NCBI RefSeq assembly: GCF_009728485.1
Contig: NZ_VVIQ01000007.1
Coordinates: forward strand, 62,001-126,000
DNA: 64,000 nt
Reading direction: 5' to 3'
Source: Prevotella vespertina
GTDB taxonomy: Bacteria > Bacteroidota > Bacteroidia > Bacteroidales > Bacteroidaceae
Under the pieces are notes generated by a model. That model ran no database searches. It had not been told where the DNA came from and worked only from the letters and a program-made list of their open reading frames with translations. Of this stretch, positions 18,656-27,536 are shown one piece after another. The translations under genes were made by a program, and so were the position numbers. The first letter of the stretch is position 1; each line of letters begins with the position of its first letter.

Positions 18656-20914
18656 TTATTTCTTTAAATAAAACTTTAATACTCCGCCCTTCAAGAGCTC
18701 TTCATTACTGATGCGATATTGGTTCCACGGCTTACCACCTAGTTCCATCTTACTGATGATAACATCGTCAGGTTGAGCGCGTGAAGTCTCTATCACGAGC
18801 TTGTCCCTACCCCACTGCGCCTTATCCAGACGAATGGTTACCTTGTCAAAGACGGGGGATGTGAGGGTGTAATAGGGTTCGCCAGGGCAATCTGGATAGA
18901 ATCCTATCATATTGAAGACTGCCCAAGCTGACATGGTTCCCGTATCGTCATTACCAGGAATGCCCTCTGGCGCATTCTTGAAATATTCCTTCAAGAGCCT
19001 GCGTGTCTGTACCTGTGTACGCCATTCGTCACCCTTGAAATATGAGAAGAGGTAAGGGTAAGCAATATCGGGTTCATTGGCAGGGTCGTAATATCCCTTA
19101 TCAAAGACGCTCTGTAACTTATCGACGAATGACTTCTGACCGCCCATCAGCTTTGCTAAGCCTTTCACATCATGTGGCACATAGAACGAATAGTTCCAAG
19201 AGTTGCCCTCGTGGAAGCCAGGTGACGGCTCGAAGTTCTCGCCCTGCTTAGGGTCAAAGGGCTTATAGAAGCTACCATCGGGCATGATGGGGCGGAATAC
19301 GCCATACTCCTTGCTGTAATAATGGCGATAACCTAACGAGCGATCATAGAAGAGTTTGGCGTCAGCTTTCTTGCCTAAGGCAGCTGCTAAACGTGAGAGC
19401 GCATTATCTGCAATATAATATTCCAGTGCGTGAGAGACCGAATTATCATATTGTTCGTGCAGGGCAACATAGCCTTTCTGCATGTACTCATCATTATCTG
19501 GGCGCAACGGATTATCGCTGCCTTTCGTTAGCGCAGACTTACGGAAAGCCTCGTATGCCTTATTGATGTCGTAACCACGCAAGCCCTTGAGCCACGAATC
19601 AGTGATGACGGGAATCGCTGGGTCGCCTTCCATGGTGTAAGTCTCGCGACCAAAGAGTTCCCACTTCGGCATCCATCCATGTTCGTCATACATATCAATC
19701 ATCGTACGAATCATATCACGCTGACGTTCTGGGTAGACTAAGGTAAGCAACTGATGCACGTTGCGGTAAGTGTCCCAAAGTGAGAAGACGGTATAACGGT
19801 TGCCCTCTTTTATGGTGCGAATATCGTTACTCTCCATTGCTGGATATTGCCCATTGACATCTTGTAGGATGTTAGGATGGATGAGGGTATGGTACAAGGC
19901 GGTATAGAAGATGGTGCGTTCCGTCTTCGTGCCTCCTTCAACAAGGATACGAGAAAGGTCATCATTCCACTGCTTGCGAGCGGCATTGTAGATGGCATCA
20001 AAGTTCTTTCCATGCTGTTCGGCATTGAGATTCTCTCGTGCATTTGCAATACTGACAAATGACACGCCCATCTGTACTTCTACCTGCTCGTTGGCTTCCG
20101 TATCGAAGTTCATCCATACTCCTATATCATCGCCCGATAATTCTTTCTGATACTTCTTATAGAGCTTATACTTGCCATTGTCTGCATCCCATTCCGCCTC
20201 AACGCCTGTCATAGCACGTTGTTTCTTCCAATAACCCGACTCTGAAGGCTTTTTGCTTATGCGCATAACGAAGTAGATTGGGAACACTGCCTGTGGGTTA
20301 TAACAGAAGGTTCCTTGTAACTTCATGCCCTCAAACTCGGTATCGCTTACCTTCCGCACCATGGCTCCCGTCTCATTCGTGAGCCCCTCGCCTAAGTTCA
20401 ACAAAACGTGGCTCTCGCCTTTGGGGAACGTAAAGCGAGCTACTGAGGTGCGCGGTGTTGCGGTTACTTCGGTCTTGATGTCGTATTTGCTAAGATGGTT
20501 CGAGTAATAACCGGGATGGGCTACTTCCTTATCGTAAGTGCTACCATAGTTCTTATAGTCTACATCTAACTTCCCCGTCGTTGGCATAAGCAATAACGAG
20601 CCCACTTCTGGGCAACCTACGCCACTAAGGTTCACATGAGAGAAGCCTGTGAAATAGACATTATGATATTCATAAGGTGTTGACCACCATCTTGCATCCT
20701 TATCATACTTATTCAAATCGGAACCCATCACATTGAAGGGAACGACTGACATCAGACCATTCGGGCACACAGCACCGGGGTTGGTTGTTCCGAAGTTGGA
20801 TGTTCCAATGAAAGGATTAACAAGATCAACGGGTTCCTCGCCTGTCTTATCTGCCGCTCTCAAGGATAGAAAAGATAAGGAAATAAGGATTCCCAATAGG
20901 AGTTTAGGTCTCAT
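18656..20914 (-). CDS. GH92 family alpha-mannosidase (second copy)
   Basis: About 752 residues from the ATG at 20914. That start gives a good signal peptide (MRPKLLLGILISLSFLSLRA); the frame is open to 20947, but the added residues spoil it. GH92 marks include VDLVNPFIGTSNFGTTNPGA, FSLWDTYRNVHQLLTLVYPE, TYTMEGDPAIPVITDSWLKG and GNDDTGTMSAWAVFNMIGFY. It differs from the first copy in the opening motif (GTSNFG for GTGGHG), so a different linkage preference is likely. It is followed at 57 bp by the GH20 gene. Confidence 0.93.
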   Translation of the reverse strand: MRPKLLLGILISLSFLSLRAADKTGEEPVDLVNPFIGTSNFGTTNPGAVCPNGLMSVVPFNVMGSDLNKYDKDARWWSTPYEYHNVYFTGFSHVNLSGVGCPEVGSLLLMPTTGKLDVDYKNYGSTYDKEVAHPGYYSNHLSKYDIKTEVTATPRTSVARFTFPKGESHVLLNLGEGLTNETGAMVRKVSDTEFEGMKLQGTFCYNPQAVFPIYFVMRISKKPSESGYWKKQRAMTGVEAEWDADNGKYKLYKKYQKELSGDDIGVWMNFDTEANEQVEVQMGVSFVSIANARENLNAEQHGKNFDAIYNAARKQWNDDLSRILVEGGTKTERTIFYTALYHTLIHPNILQDVNGQYPAMESNDIRTIKEGNRYTVFSLWDTYRNVHQLLTLVYPERQRDMIRTMIDMYDEHGWMPKWELFGRETYTMEGDPAIPVITDSWLKGLRGYDINKAYEAFRKSALTKGSDNPLRPDNDEYMQKGYVALHEQYDNSVSHALEYYIADNALSRLAAALGKKADAKLFYDRSLGYRHYYSKEYGVFRPIMPDGSFYKPFDPKQGENFEPSPGFHEGNSWNYSFYVPHDVKGLAKLMGGQKSFVDKLQSVFDKGYYDPANEPDIAYPYLFSYFKGDEWRTQVQTRRLLKEYFKNAPEGIPGNDDTGTMSAWAVFNMIGFYPDCPGEPYYTLTSPVFDKVTIRLDKAQWGRDKLVIETSRAQPDDVIISKMELGGKPWNQYRISNEELLKGGVLKFYLKK

Positions 20915-20991
20915 AAAAAACATGCAGTTAATAGTTATTGCTGCCATGGTACATGAATGAAAAGGACTATGGCGAGCCTATATGAAAATGA

Positions 20992-21040
20992 CTACGCACA
21001 TCTCTGACATTATATGATAATACACCGAAGATGTGCGTAG
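20992..21040 (-). terminator. Hairpin after the GH130 gene
   Basis: A perfect 12-bp inverted repeat (CTACGCACATCT at 20992-21003, complement at 21029-21040) lies 26 bp past the GH130 stop. No strong T-run, so it may be an attenuator or processing site. Confidence 0.45.
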
Positions 21041-21065
21041 CTCCGCCTTACAAGTAGGTTGATAC

Positions 21066-22040
21066 TTATAAGATGCTATTGTTCTTTGTAAATTCAACTA
21101 TCTCTTTGATATAGCCGAACGCCATACCAACGACGGTATCAGCTGCACCATAATATACAGCGACACGCTCGCCATCTTGCAAAGCAGCACATGGGAAGAC
21201 TACATTTGGCACGTCGCCTTGCAATTCATACGTAGCTGCTGGCGCCAATAGATAGGGACGAGTACGATAGAGCACCTTCTCTGGATTGTCCTTATCAAGG
21301 ATGGCTGCACCCATTGAATAGCGGAAACCATTACAGGTATTGATTACGCCGTGATAGAACAAAAGCCAACCCTCATCGGTCAAGAAAGGAACAGAACCAG
21401 CACCAATCTTTGTGCACTGCCATGCGCTCTCTGGGAAAGGAGTCACCTTCATCACGCAACGATGTTCGCCCCAATACTTCATGTCAGGGCTAAAGCTGAT
21501 GTAGATGTCACCGAAAGGAGTATGACCATTATCGCTTGGACGGCTCAACATCGCATACTTCCCGTTAATCTTCTCTGGGAAGAGTACGCCATTACGATTG
21601 AATGGCAAGAAAGCATTCTCACACTGATAGAACTTCTTGAAGTCGAAGGTGTAAGCAATTCCGATCGTTGGTCCGTGATAGCCGTTGCACCAAGTAATCC
21701 AGTAACGATCCTCAATCCATGTAACACGTGGGTCATACTTATATTCTGACTCAATCATCTCCGTGTTTCCTGCCTCAAACGTAATAGGCTCGTGATTGAT
21801 TTCCCAGTTGATACCATCCTTACTGAAACCAGCGAAGATGTTCATCTGTACCGCCTTGTTATCGCAACGGAACACTCCAGCGAAGCCATCCTCAAATGGT
21901 ACGACAGCACTATTGAAGATACTGTTTGATGTTGGAATATGATAGCGGTCAATGATTGGATTCTTTGAATAACGCCACATCACATCCTTGCATCCAACAG
22001 GACGCTCCTCCCAAGGTAATATATCCTTAATACTTTTCAT
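21066..22040 (-). CDS. GH130 mannoside phosphorylase
   Basis: About 324 residues from the ATG at 22040. The frame is open to 22094, but a promoter box lies at 22092-22099, so transcription starts inside that extension. It is a five-bladed propeller-type protein with GH130 segments [52 protein letters not shown] and [19 protein letters not shown]130 enzymes phosphorolyse beta-mannosides; the best-known Bacteroides member of such loci acts on Man-beta-1,4-GlcNAc, the N-glycan core, giving mannose-1-phosphate and GlcNAc. There is no signal peptide, consistent with a cytoplasmic last step. It leads the glycan block. Confidence 0.9.
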   Translation of the reverse strand: MKSIKDILPWEERPVGCKDVMWRYSKNPIIDRYHIPTSNSIFNSAVVPFEDGFAGVFRCDNKAVQMNIFAGFSKDGINWEINHEPITFEAGNTEMIESEYKYDPRVTWIEDRYWITWCNGYHGPTIGIAYTFDFKKFYQCENAFLPFNRNGVLFPEKINGKYAMLSRPSDNGHTPFGDIYISFSPDMKYWGEHRCVMKVTPFPESAWQCTKIGAGSVPFLTDEGWLLFYHGVINTCNGFRYSMGAAILDKDNPEKVLYRTRPYLLAPAATYELQGDVPNVVFPCAALQDGERVAVYYGAADTVVGMAFGYIKEIVEFTKNNSIL

Positions 22041-22091
22041 TATAAATAGTTTTATGTTTTTAGCTTGTGAATACCACTCAATTTTCGCAAG

Positions 22092-22099
22092 CAAAGTTA
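22092..22099 (-). promoter_or_regulatory. -7 promoter box of the GH130/glycan block
   Basis: The minus strand reads TAACTTTG, a perfect TAnnTTTG box, 52 bp before the ATG at 22040. It fixes the GH130 start. Confidence 0.55.
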
Positions 22100-22159
22100 A
22101 CTTTTTACTTCTACATAGAATAAGAATTTATTATTCCTTAATTAGGAAAAACACTTATT

Positions 22160-22643
22160 AACGGGATATAAAGGCAGATCCGACCGCTTTAAAAACAAGT
22201 ATATACGGGAGAAAGAGGAAAGCAATACGGGTAGAGAAGACGGGCAATACGGGAAGAAAAGAAAGAGAATACGGAAGGAAAAGAAAGGGAATACGGCAAG
22301 CATGATAATTTTATCCGTATCTTTTCTTGCTTTTATACGTATTTTGTTATACTTTTGTACGTATGTAATTTCATTTTCAGCATAGTGAGAAAATAATTTC
22401 AGCGTAGTGATAGTATAATTTCAGCATAGTGAAAATGTTTCACCAGCGTTGAGAAAATATAATTTGATACGGGCTAAATGATGATAGAATACGGATTAAA
22501 TTATAACAGAATACGTATCGAATTATGACGGAATACGCTTCCGACTGCGAAAATATACGAATCAAACAGCCAAAGAATATGCTTACAAATGGAAAAGAAA
22601 GCGTATCTGACGGCGAAAACATACATAAGGGAAAGAAAAGTAA
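22160..22643. repeat. 22-bp module array of about 20-22 units, TACG-anchored
   Basis: Units fall at 22160 + 22n without a phase slip. Anchors are TACGG at 22204, 22226, 22248, 22270 and 22292; TCCGT at 22314; TACGT at 22336 and 22358; GCATAG/GCGTAG/GCGTTG at 22380, 22402, 22424 and 22446; TACGG/TACGT/TACGC/TACGA at 22468, 22490, 22512, 22534 and 22556; then TATGC, AGCGT and TACAT. Neighbouring units are alike (a purine-rich group, an AATTTCAGCATAGTGA group, an ATTATAACAGAATACG group), yet all groups keep one phase. It fills the region between the divergent GH130 and HU-like genes. Confidence 0.85.
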
Positions 22644-22661
22644 ACAAAATTATAAAAGGTT

Positions 22662-23276
22662 ATGAGCATCAAATACAGACTACAAAAGAATTACGGAAAG
22701 CTGAAGGAGAAGGCTGAATTTCGGGCAATCGTTATGGAGCGACAGACCATTGGATTGGAACGCATTGGGCAGAACATACAAGGTGCAATGTCTCTTACAC
22801 GAGCGGATGTTTTCGCAACGGTTATGGCTCTGGGAGATGAAATAGCCCATCAACTATTGGACGGAAACGCTGTCCATCTGCCGGGTATCGGTTATTTCTC
22901 GCTGGCTGTGAAAGGTGAGGTGTACGAGGATCCGCGCACACACAATCATCGATTGCGTAACCCGAAAGTGCGAACGATAAAGTTCCGCCCCGATCGTGAA
23001 ATGGCGCATAAGCTCCTTTCTGCCAAATTCGAGAACGAAACTCATCATTACGGCAATGCCTCCATTCCAACAGCCGAAGACATCGACCAAGCACTTGAGG
23101 AACTTTTCGCCGCAAAGTCTGTCATTACCATTGCCGACCTTCGCCGGTATCTCAATCTTTCCGCTTCTACAGCTTATCGCATTGCGGAACGATTGGAAGC
23201 GGCTGGCAGAATCCATAATATTGGGACGCGCCGACTAAAGTTGTTTGAGTTGAAGAGTAAACAAGTGGACGAGTAG
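22662..23276 (+). CDS. HU/IHF-like DNA-binding protein with winged-helix C-terminus
   Basis: 204 residues. Residues 1-125 match the extended HU-like family of Bacteroidetes: GLERIGQNIQGAMSLTRADV, then the beta-arm region GNAVHLPGIGYFSLAVKGEV and RLRNPKVRTIKFRPDREM. Residues about 135-200 form a helix-turn-helix/winged-helix unit (ITIADLRRYLNLSASTAYRI, AERLEAAGRIHNIG). It should bind DNA as a nucleoid or regulatory protein. The last residues (SKQVDE and stop) are encoded by an 8-bp repeat array, so the tail is probably repeat-derived. The gene starts 18 bp after the long 22-bp array. Confidence 0.85.
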   Translation: MSIKYRLQKNYGKLKEKAEFRAIVMERQTIGLERIGQNIQGAMSLTRADVFATVMALGDEIAHQLLDGNAVHLPGIGYFSLAVKGEVYEDPRTHNHRLRNPKVRTIKFRPDREMAHKLLSAKFENETHHYGNASIPTAEDIDQALEELFAAKSVITIADLRRYLNLSASTAYRIAERLEAAGRIHNIGTRRLKLFELKSKQVDE

Positions 23277-23294
23277 ACAAGTTGACGAGTTAAT
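23255..23294. repeat. 8-bp period array overlapping the end of the HU-like gene
   Basis: Five consecutive octamers of the form RAGTNGAC (GAGTAAAC, AAGTGGAC, GAGTAGAC, AAGTTGAC, GAGTTAAT). The stop codon at 23274-23276 lies within the third. The same octamer family forms the larger array at 54.5 kb. Confidence 0.75.
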
Positions 23295-23312
23295 AGCATT
23301 TACAGCCTTTTC

Positions 23313-23344
23313 TTTGGTTGTTTGATAAGAATGTATTACTTTTG
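23313..23344 (+). promoter_or_regulatory. Promoter of the thiamine operon
   Basis: TTTG at 23313-23316, exactly 20 nt, then TACTTTTG at 23337-23344: the full Bacteroidetes consensus. Transcription would begin near 23350, just before the riboswitch. Confidence 0.75.
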
Positions 23345-23361
23345 CACCGACTTTCAAAGCG

Positions 23362-23444
23362 GAAGTTAGGGGGTGCTTGCCTGTTTGGGCTTGCTGAGAA
23401 TATACCCATTGACCTGATACGGGTAATGCCGTCGTAGGGAAAAA
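23362..23444 (+). ncRNA. TPP (thiamine pyrophosphate) riboswitch
   Basis: The conserved THI-element core is present in order: GGGGGTGC (23369-23376), CTGAGA (23394-23399), ACCC, ACCTGAT (23412-23418), GGGTAATGCC (23421-23430) and CGTAGGGA (23433-23440). It lies 12 bp after the predicted transcription start and about 40 bp before the receptor gene, so it should repress the receptor-PnuT-kinase operon when TPP is abundant. CCCC at 23446-23449 could pair with the GGGGG run, a possible expression-platform contact (inference). Confidence 0.97.
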
Positions 23445-23482
23445 TCCCCTTATTTATATTTTAATATCATCACTAGAAGGAT

Positions 23483-25867
23483 ATGAAAAGAATTATCCTA
23501 TTCACTGCTGCATTAACATGTGTAGCAACTACAAAGGCACAGGAAGTAACTGACACGCTCAAGCAACAGCACTTGGAAGAGGTAATAGTCGCTGGAGTTC
23601 GAGTACAAAAGAATGCTCCTTATGCAGTGGCTAACATCAAGAAATCAGAACTTGAGGCTTTCTCTAAAACGGGACGTGAATTACCTTTCTTATTAGCTCA
23701 AACGCCGGGCGTGTTAGCTTGGGGTGAGAACGGATTAGGAACGGGTACCGCCGCTATGCGCATACGAGGCGCAGCAGGAAGTCGCATTAATATCACCTTA
23801 GACGGTGTGGCTTTAAACTCGCCAGAAGATCAGACAGTTTTCTGGGCAAACATGAACTCATACGCTTCGCTTATGGGAAGCGTACAGATACAGCGCGGTA
23901 TCGGAACATCTACAAACGGCGATGGTGCTTTCGGCGGTTCGGTTTCTTTGGCGACGAGTTCACCCATGAGAACGCCGAGCGCAGAGGTCAGTGCATCATA
24001 CGGTTCGTATAACACTTACAACGCAGGAATGAAGTTCTCAACGGGTTTGCTCTTCAATCATCTTATCTTTGATGGGGCATATCACGAGACAGCCACCGAT
24101 GGTTATGTCCACGGCACAAGCGGGCGGTCGGGTTCTTACTATGGCGGTTTGACTTGGTTAGGGGATAACTTCCGTATTAGCTACAAGAACATCGGAAACT
24201 TTGAGAAGACGGGGCAGGCTTGGTATGGAGTTGTCGCTGGTAGCGGCGATCTTAGTTTGATGGATGGTACTTTCGGGGTACATACGGGTATTAAAACTTA
24301 CAAGGATCTTTACGATAGAGGATTAGGCAAATTCAATTCCCTATACGAGTATTTGCAGACAGACAATAATGGTGCTTTCGTCAAAGATGCTGCTGGGAAT
24401 TATCAAACGGAACGATTTAAGATGCGTGATGGTTCGTTTTGGAAGAAGACTACCGATAACTTCTATCAGAATCACAACATCCTTTCTTTCCTTATTCATC
24501 CTGCACAGCATTGGAGCCATAACATAACCTTACATTATACTTATGGTTATGGTTATTACAGCGAGTTCAAACGGAAAACAAAGCTGGCTAAATTTGGTTT
24601 GCAATTCACCGATAATACTGGCACGCAGATAGCAAAGACTGACCTCGTGCGTCGTAAGGGTTTGTCACAACACACCTACGGCGTTATCTATAATCTCAAC
24701 TATAAAGATGAAAGCTGGGATGTGATGGGTGGCTTGAATCTTCAACAGTTCCGAGGGGATCACTTCGGATATCTTACTTATATCAAAGACCAACAGGTTG
24801 ACAACAAGTTCCGACCTAACGGCAAGGATTATAAGTATTATTCCTCTGACGCTCGTAAGTTCGATTACAGCGGTTTCTTCAAAGCTAATTACCACTTTAA
24901 CAACTACTGGAATACGTTTATCGACCTTCAGTATCGCCGCGTGGAATATAGAACCAATGGCAAAAATGATAGATTCCGTAAAGATGCCAACGGATACCAT
25001 AATCAACTGTTGAATATCAATAAGCATTATGACTTTATCAATCCTAAAGCGGGCGTAAGTTACTATCGTGATGGGCACAAGGCTTATGCATCCATTGCCT
25101 ATGCTAACCGTGAACCTGAACGCAATAACTTTACCGACAATGGTAGTTACCCAGCACCTTCGCCAGAACGATTGATGGATATAGAGCTTGGCTATCAGTA
25201 CACAGGTAATAACTGGCATGCTGGCGTAAACCTTTATTATATGGACTATACGAATCAGTTTGTGCAGACAGGCGAGAAGAGTGACATCGGCGAGAATCTT
25301 ACCACAAACATCAAGAACAGCTATCGTATGGGTGCCGAGTTGGAAGCTGGCTGGAGTCCGTTATCATGGTTGACTGTCGAAGGTAACGCTGCGTTAAGTC
25401 GCAATGTTATTAAGGACTTCGACGAGATGGCAAGTGTCAACTTTGATGATTCCTTCCGCAAGATTCATTATAATCACTCTACTTTGGCGTTCTCTCCATC
25501 AGCCATCCTCAATGGCTTCCTCGATTTGCATTACAAAGGCATTAAGGCTGTATGGCATACAAACTTCGTCAGTCGCCAGTATCTCGACAACACCGAGAAT
25601 ATAACCCGTTCGTTGCCTTGCTATTCGCAGACGAATGTCAACATCAGCTACTTTCTCCGTCCTGCAAAGCATCTTATCGGTTTGAAAGAAGCTATCTTTG
25701 GCGTGAATCTTAACAACATCTTCAATCGCCATTATGCTGCCAGCGGAGGAGTATATAGCACTATCCTCGACAATGACGGTCATCCTAACGAGAACCGTTA
25801 TACGCAACTGGGCTTCATCCCAATGGCAGGATTTAATGTGATGGGGAGTGTTGCGTTGAAGTTTTAA
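23483..25867 (+). CDS. TonB-dependent outer-membrane receptor, probably for thiamine
   Basis: 794 residues: signal peptide at 1-19 (MKRIILFTAALTCVATTKA), plug domain at about 40-150 (FLLAQTPGVLAWGENGLGTG, MRIRGAAGSRINITLDG) and a beta-barrel ending in an aromatic strand (GFNVMGSVALKF). There is no N-terminal carboxypeptidase-like domain, so it is not SusC-type. It sits directly behind a TPP riboswitch and before PnuT and thiamine pyrophosphokinase, the arrangement of the Bacteroides thiamine uptake operon, so it most likely imports thiamine or a phosphate ester. The substrate is inferred from regulation and neighbours. Confidence 0.9.
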   Translation: MKRIILFTAALTCVATTKAQEVTDTLKQQHLEEVIVAGVRVQKNAPYAVANIKKSELEAFSKTGRELPFLLAQTPGVLAWGENGLGTGTAAMRIRGAAGSRINITLDGVALNSPEDQTVFWANMNSYASLMGSVQIQRGIGTSTNGDGAFGGSVSLATSSPMRTPSAEVSASYGSYNTYNAGMKFSTGLLFNHLIFDGAYHETATDGYVHGTSGRSGSYYGGLTWLGDNFRISYKNIGNFEKTGQAWYGVVAGSGDLSLMDGTFGVHTGIKTYKDLYDRGLGKFNSLYEYLQTDNNGAFVKDAAGNYQTERFKMRDGSFWKKTTDNFYQNHNILSFLIHPAQHWSHNITLHYTYGYGYYSEFKRKTKLAKFGLQFTDNTGTQIAKTDLVRRKGLSQHTYGVIYNLNYKDESWDVMGGLNLQQFRGDHFGYLTYIKDQQVDNKFRPNGKDYKYYSSDARKFDYSGFFKANYHFNNYWNTFIDLQYRRVEYRTNGKNDRFRKDANGYHNQLLNINKHYDFINPKAGVSYYRDGHKAYASIAYANREPERNNFTDNGSYPAPSPERLMDIELGYQYTGNNWHAGVNLYYMDYTNQFVQTGEKSDIGENLTTNIKNSYRMGAELEAGWSPLSWLTVEGNAALSRNVIKDFDEMASVNFDDSFRKIHYNHSTLAFSPSAILNGFLDLHYKGIKAVWHTNFVSRQYLDNTENITRSLPCYSQTNVNISYFLRPAKHLIGLKEAIFGVNLNNIFNRHYAASGGVYSTILDNDGHPNENRYTQLGFIPMAGFNVMGSVALKF

Positions 25868-25872
25868 GGCTC

Positions 25873-26445
25873 ATGACACTAGACATGCTGGGCTGCATCG
25901 TCGGCCTCATTTACATCTATCAAGAATACAAAGCGAGTATATGGCTTTGGCTGACGGGTATTATCATGCCTGCCATTTATATGGTTGTCTATTACGAGGC
26001 GGGACTATATGCGGACTTTGGAATGCAAATCTACTATACATTGGCAGCCATCTATGGCTTCTTGTATTGGAAGTTCGGAAGGAAGAAAGGGGCGGAGGAG
26101 ATTCCTATCACACGCTATCCTCGTCGGTTGATACTCCCTTCACTGCTTGTCTTCCTCCTTCTTTGGGCTGCACTCTACTTCATCCTCATCAAGTTCACGA
26201 ACTCGACCGTACCAATATTAGACAGCTTCGGCAATGCGCTCAGCTTCATCGGACTGTGGGCATTAGCTAAGAAATACATAGAACAATGGTGGATATGGAT
26301 TGTCGTCGACATCGAACTGGCAGGACTCTACCTATATAAAGGAATTCCTTTCACCGCAGGGCTATATGCTCTCTATTCCGTTATCGCTGTGGCAGGATAT
26401 TATAAGTGGCGAAAAAGCCTCCCCAAGCCCCTCTTAAAGGAATAG
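25873..26445 (+). CDS. pnuT: PnuT-type (PnuC family) thiamine transporter
   Basis: 190 residues with about seven hydrophobic helices (for example LGCIVGLIYIYQEYKASIWL and WWIWIVVDIELAGLYLYKGI), matching the PnuC/NMN-transporter family; the riboswitch operon makes thiamine the likely substrate. It begins 5 bp after the receptor stop. The final residues SLPKPLLKE are encoded by a REP-like repeat copy (26416-26441) that also supplies the stop codon; ordinary PnuC sequence appears to end just before, at YYKWRK. The protein should still be functional, with an altered tail. Confidence 0.88.
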   Translation: MTLDMLGCIVGLIYIYQEYKASIWLWLTGIIMPAIYMVVYYEAGLYADFGMQIYYTLAAIYGFLYWKFGRKKGAEEIPITRYPRRLILPSLLVFLLLWAALYFILIKFTNSTVPILDSFGNALSFIGLWALAKKYIEQWWIWIVVDIELAGLYLYKGIPFTAGLYALYSVIAVAGYYKWRKSLPKPLLKE

Positions 26446-26481
26446 GAAAGGAGCCTCCCCAAGCCCCTCCAAAGGAGGGGA
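26416..26481. repeat. Two tandem REP-like copies, the first inside pnuT
   Basis: AGCCTCCCCAAGCCCCTC occurs at 26416 and again at 26452; both run into AAAGGA, and the second continues to GGAGGGGA so that CCCCTCC/GGAGGGG forms a hairpin. The second copy is followed by GCCTAACGG, which also flanks the inverted copy at 26.69 kb. Confidence 0.85.
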
Positions 26482-26617
26482 TGTGCCTAACGGAATAAAG
26501 GTTTCATCAGAGTTCTCCAAAATATATTCATAGGTTGAAGAAGAAGTTACTGTAATAAATAAAATGCATACAAAGTTTCTCGAAAGAGAGCTATAATAAA
26601 ATAGAGCAACACAACAA

Positions 26618-27358
26618 ATGATTATCAATAACAAAGAGAATAACAAGAACAAACAACATCCTCACATCCCCAACGAACACCCCGTTAGGCTCTCCCCTCC
26701 TTTCGGAGGGGTCGGGGGAGGCTTTTGTGCCGTCATCCTAGCAGCTGGCGACTTCCCCACCCACGTCCTACCCCTTCGCATCCTACGCACTACGGATAAT
26801 CTCATAGTATGCGATGGCGCACTCACGGAGCTACTTGAATATGAGATAGAGCCAACGGCAGTAGTGGGCGATGGCGACTCACTCTCTGAAGAACTGAAAC
26901 AACGCTATGCACACATCTATCATCATATATCAGAACAAGAGTTTAACGACCTCACCAAGGCGACTCTCTTTGCTCGTTCGCATCTGAAGATGGACGCATC
27001 CACCCATACCCGCCCCCGCTTCTGCTACCTCGGAGCAACTGGCAAACGGGAAGATCACACACTAGGGAACATATCTCTCATGCTCTACTACTATCGTCAG
27101 TTGGCTATCGACCCAGTGATGATAACCGACTATGGCTATTTCGTAGCAGCATCGGGCACTATGCGCTTTGAATCTTTTCCTGGACAGCAAGTCAGCATCT
27201 TCAACGCTACCTGCAAAGAGCTATCCAGCAACGGGCTCAAATGGGACATCTATCCATTCAACGAACTATGGCAAGGAACGCTGAACGAAGCCTTATCAAA
27301 TGAGTTCACAATCCATGCCGATGGTGATTATCTCATCTACCGAACACATAAAGTATAA
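26618..27358 (+). CDS. Thiamine pyrophosphokinase with repeat-encoded N-terminal extension
   Basis: Converts imported thiamine to TPP. The catalytic part starts near residue 37 (CAVILAAGDFP) and shows LIVCDGALTEL, AVVGDGDSLSEEL, EFNDLTKATLFA and the GATGKREDHTLGN motif, then the B1-binding C-terminal strand domain. No ATG, GTG or TTG occurs in frame between the ATG at 26618 and the domain. Residues about 25-36 (RLSPPFGGVGGGF region) are encoded by the REP-like copy at 26693-26723. So either the N-terminal 36 residues are genuinely translated or a non-standard start is used. The 172-bp gap from pnuT holds the paired repeat. Confidence 0.88.
   Translation: MIINNKENNKNKQHPHIPNEHPVRLSPPFGGVGGGFCAVILAAGDFPTHVLPLRILRTTDNLIVCDGALTELLEYEIEPTAVVGDGDSLSEELKQRYAHIYHHISEQEFNDLTKATLFARSHLKMDASTHTRPRFCYLGATGKREDHTLGNISLMLYYYRQLAIDPVMITDYGYFVAASGTMRFESFPGQQVSIFNATCKELSSNGLKWDIYPFNELWQGTLNEALSNEFTIHADGDYLIYRTHKV
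26693..26723. repeat. Inverted REP-like copy within the 5' end of the thiamine pyrophosphokinase gene
   Basis: It reads TCCCCTCCTTTCGGAGGGG then TCGGGGGAGGCT, the reverse complement of the copy at 26452 with few changes. CCGTTAGG just upstream matches, inverted, the GCCTAACGG beside that copy. Confidence 0.85.
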
Positions 27359-27384
27359 CAATCCTTTTTCTACAGATCAAAAAT

Positions 27385-27421
27385 GCCATATCTTCATCCT
27401 TTTAAGAGATGTCGATATGGC
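27385..27421 (+). terminator. Terminator of the thiamine operon
   Basis: GCCATATC (27385-27392) pairs with GATATGGC (27414-27421), followed by TTCTTTTAT. It starts 27 bp after the kinase stop. Confidence 0.65.
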
Positions 27422-27536
27422 TTCTTTTATAATTGAATATTGCTGTACAATAATCCCTCTACCCTATCACAACCACCCTCTTTCCGTACTATTAGTATAA
27501 AGTTGGACAGAAATAATATACAATCAGGAAAAATCC

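Noticed and set aside
22160..22643. CRISPR array
   Set aside because: The period is 22 bp in total, too short for repeat plus spacer; units diverge gradually rather than alternating identical repeats with unique spacers, and no cas genes are present.
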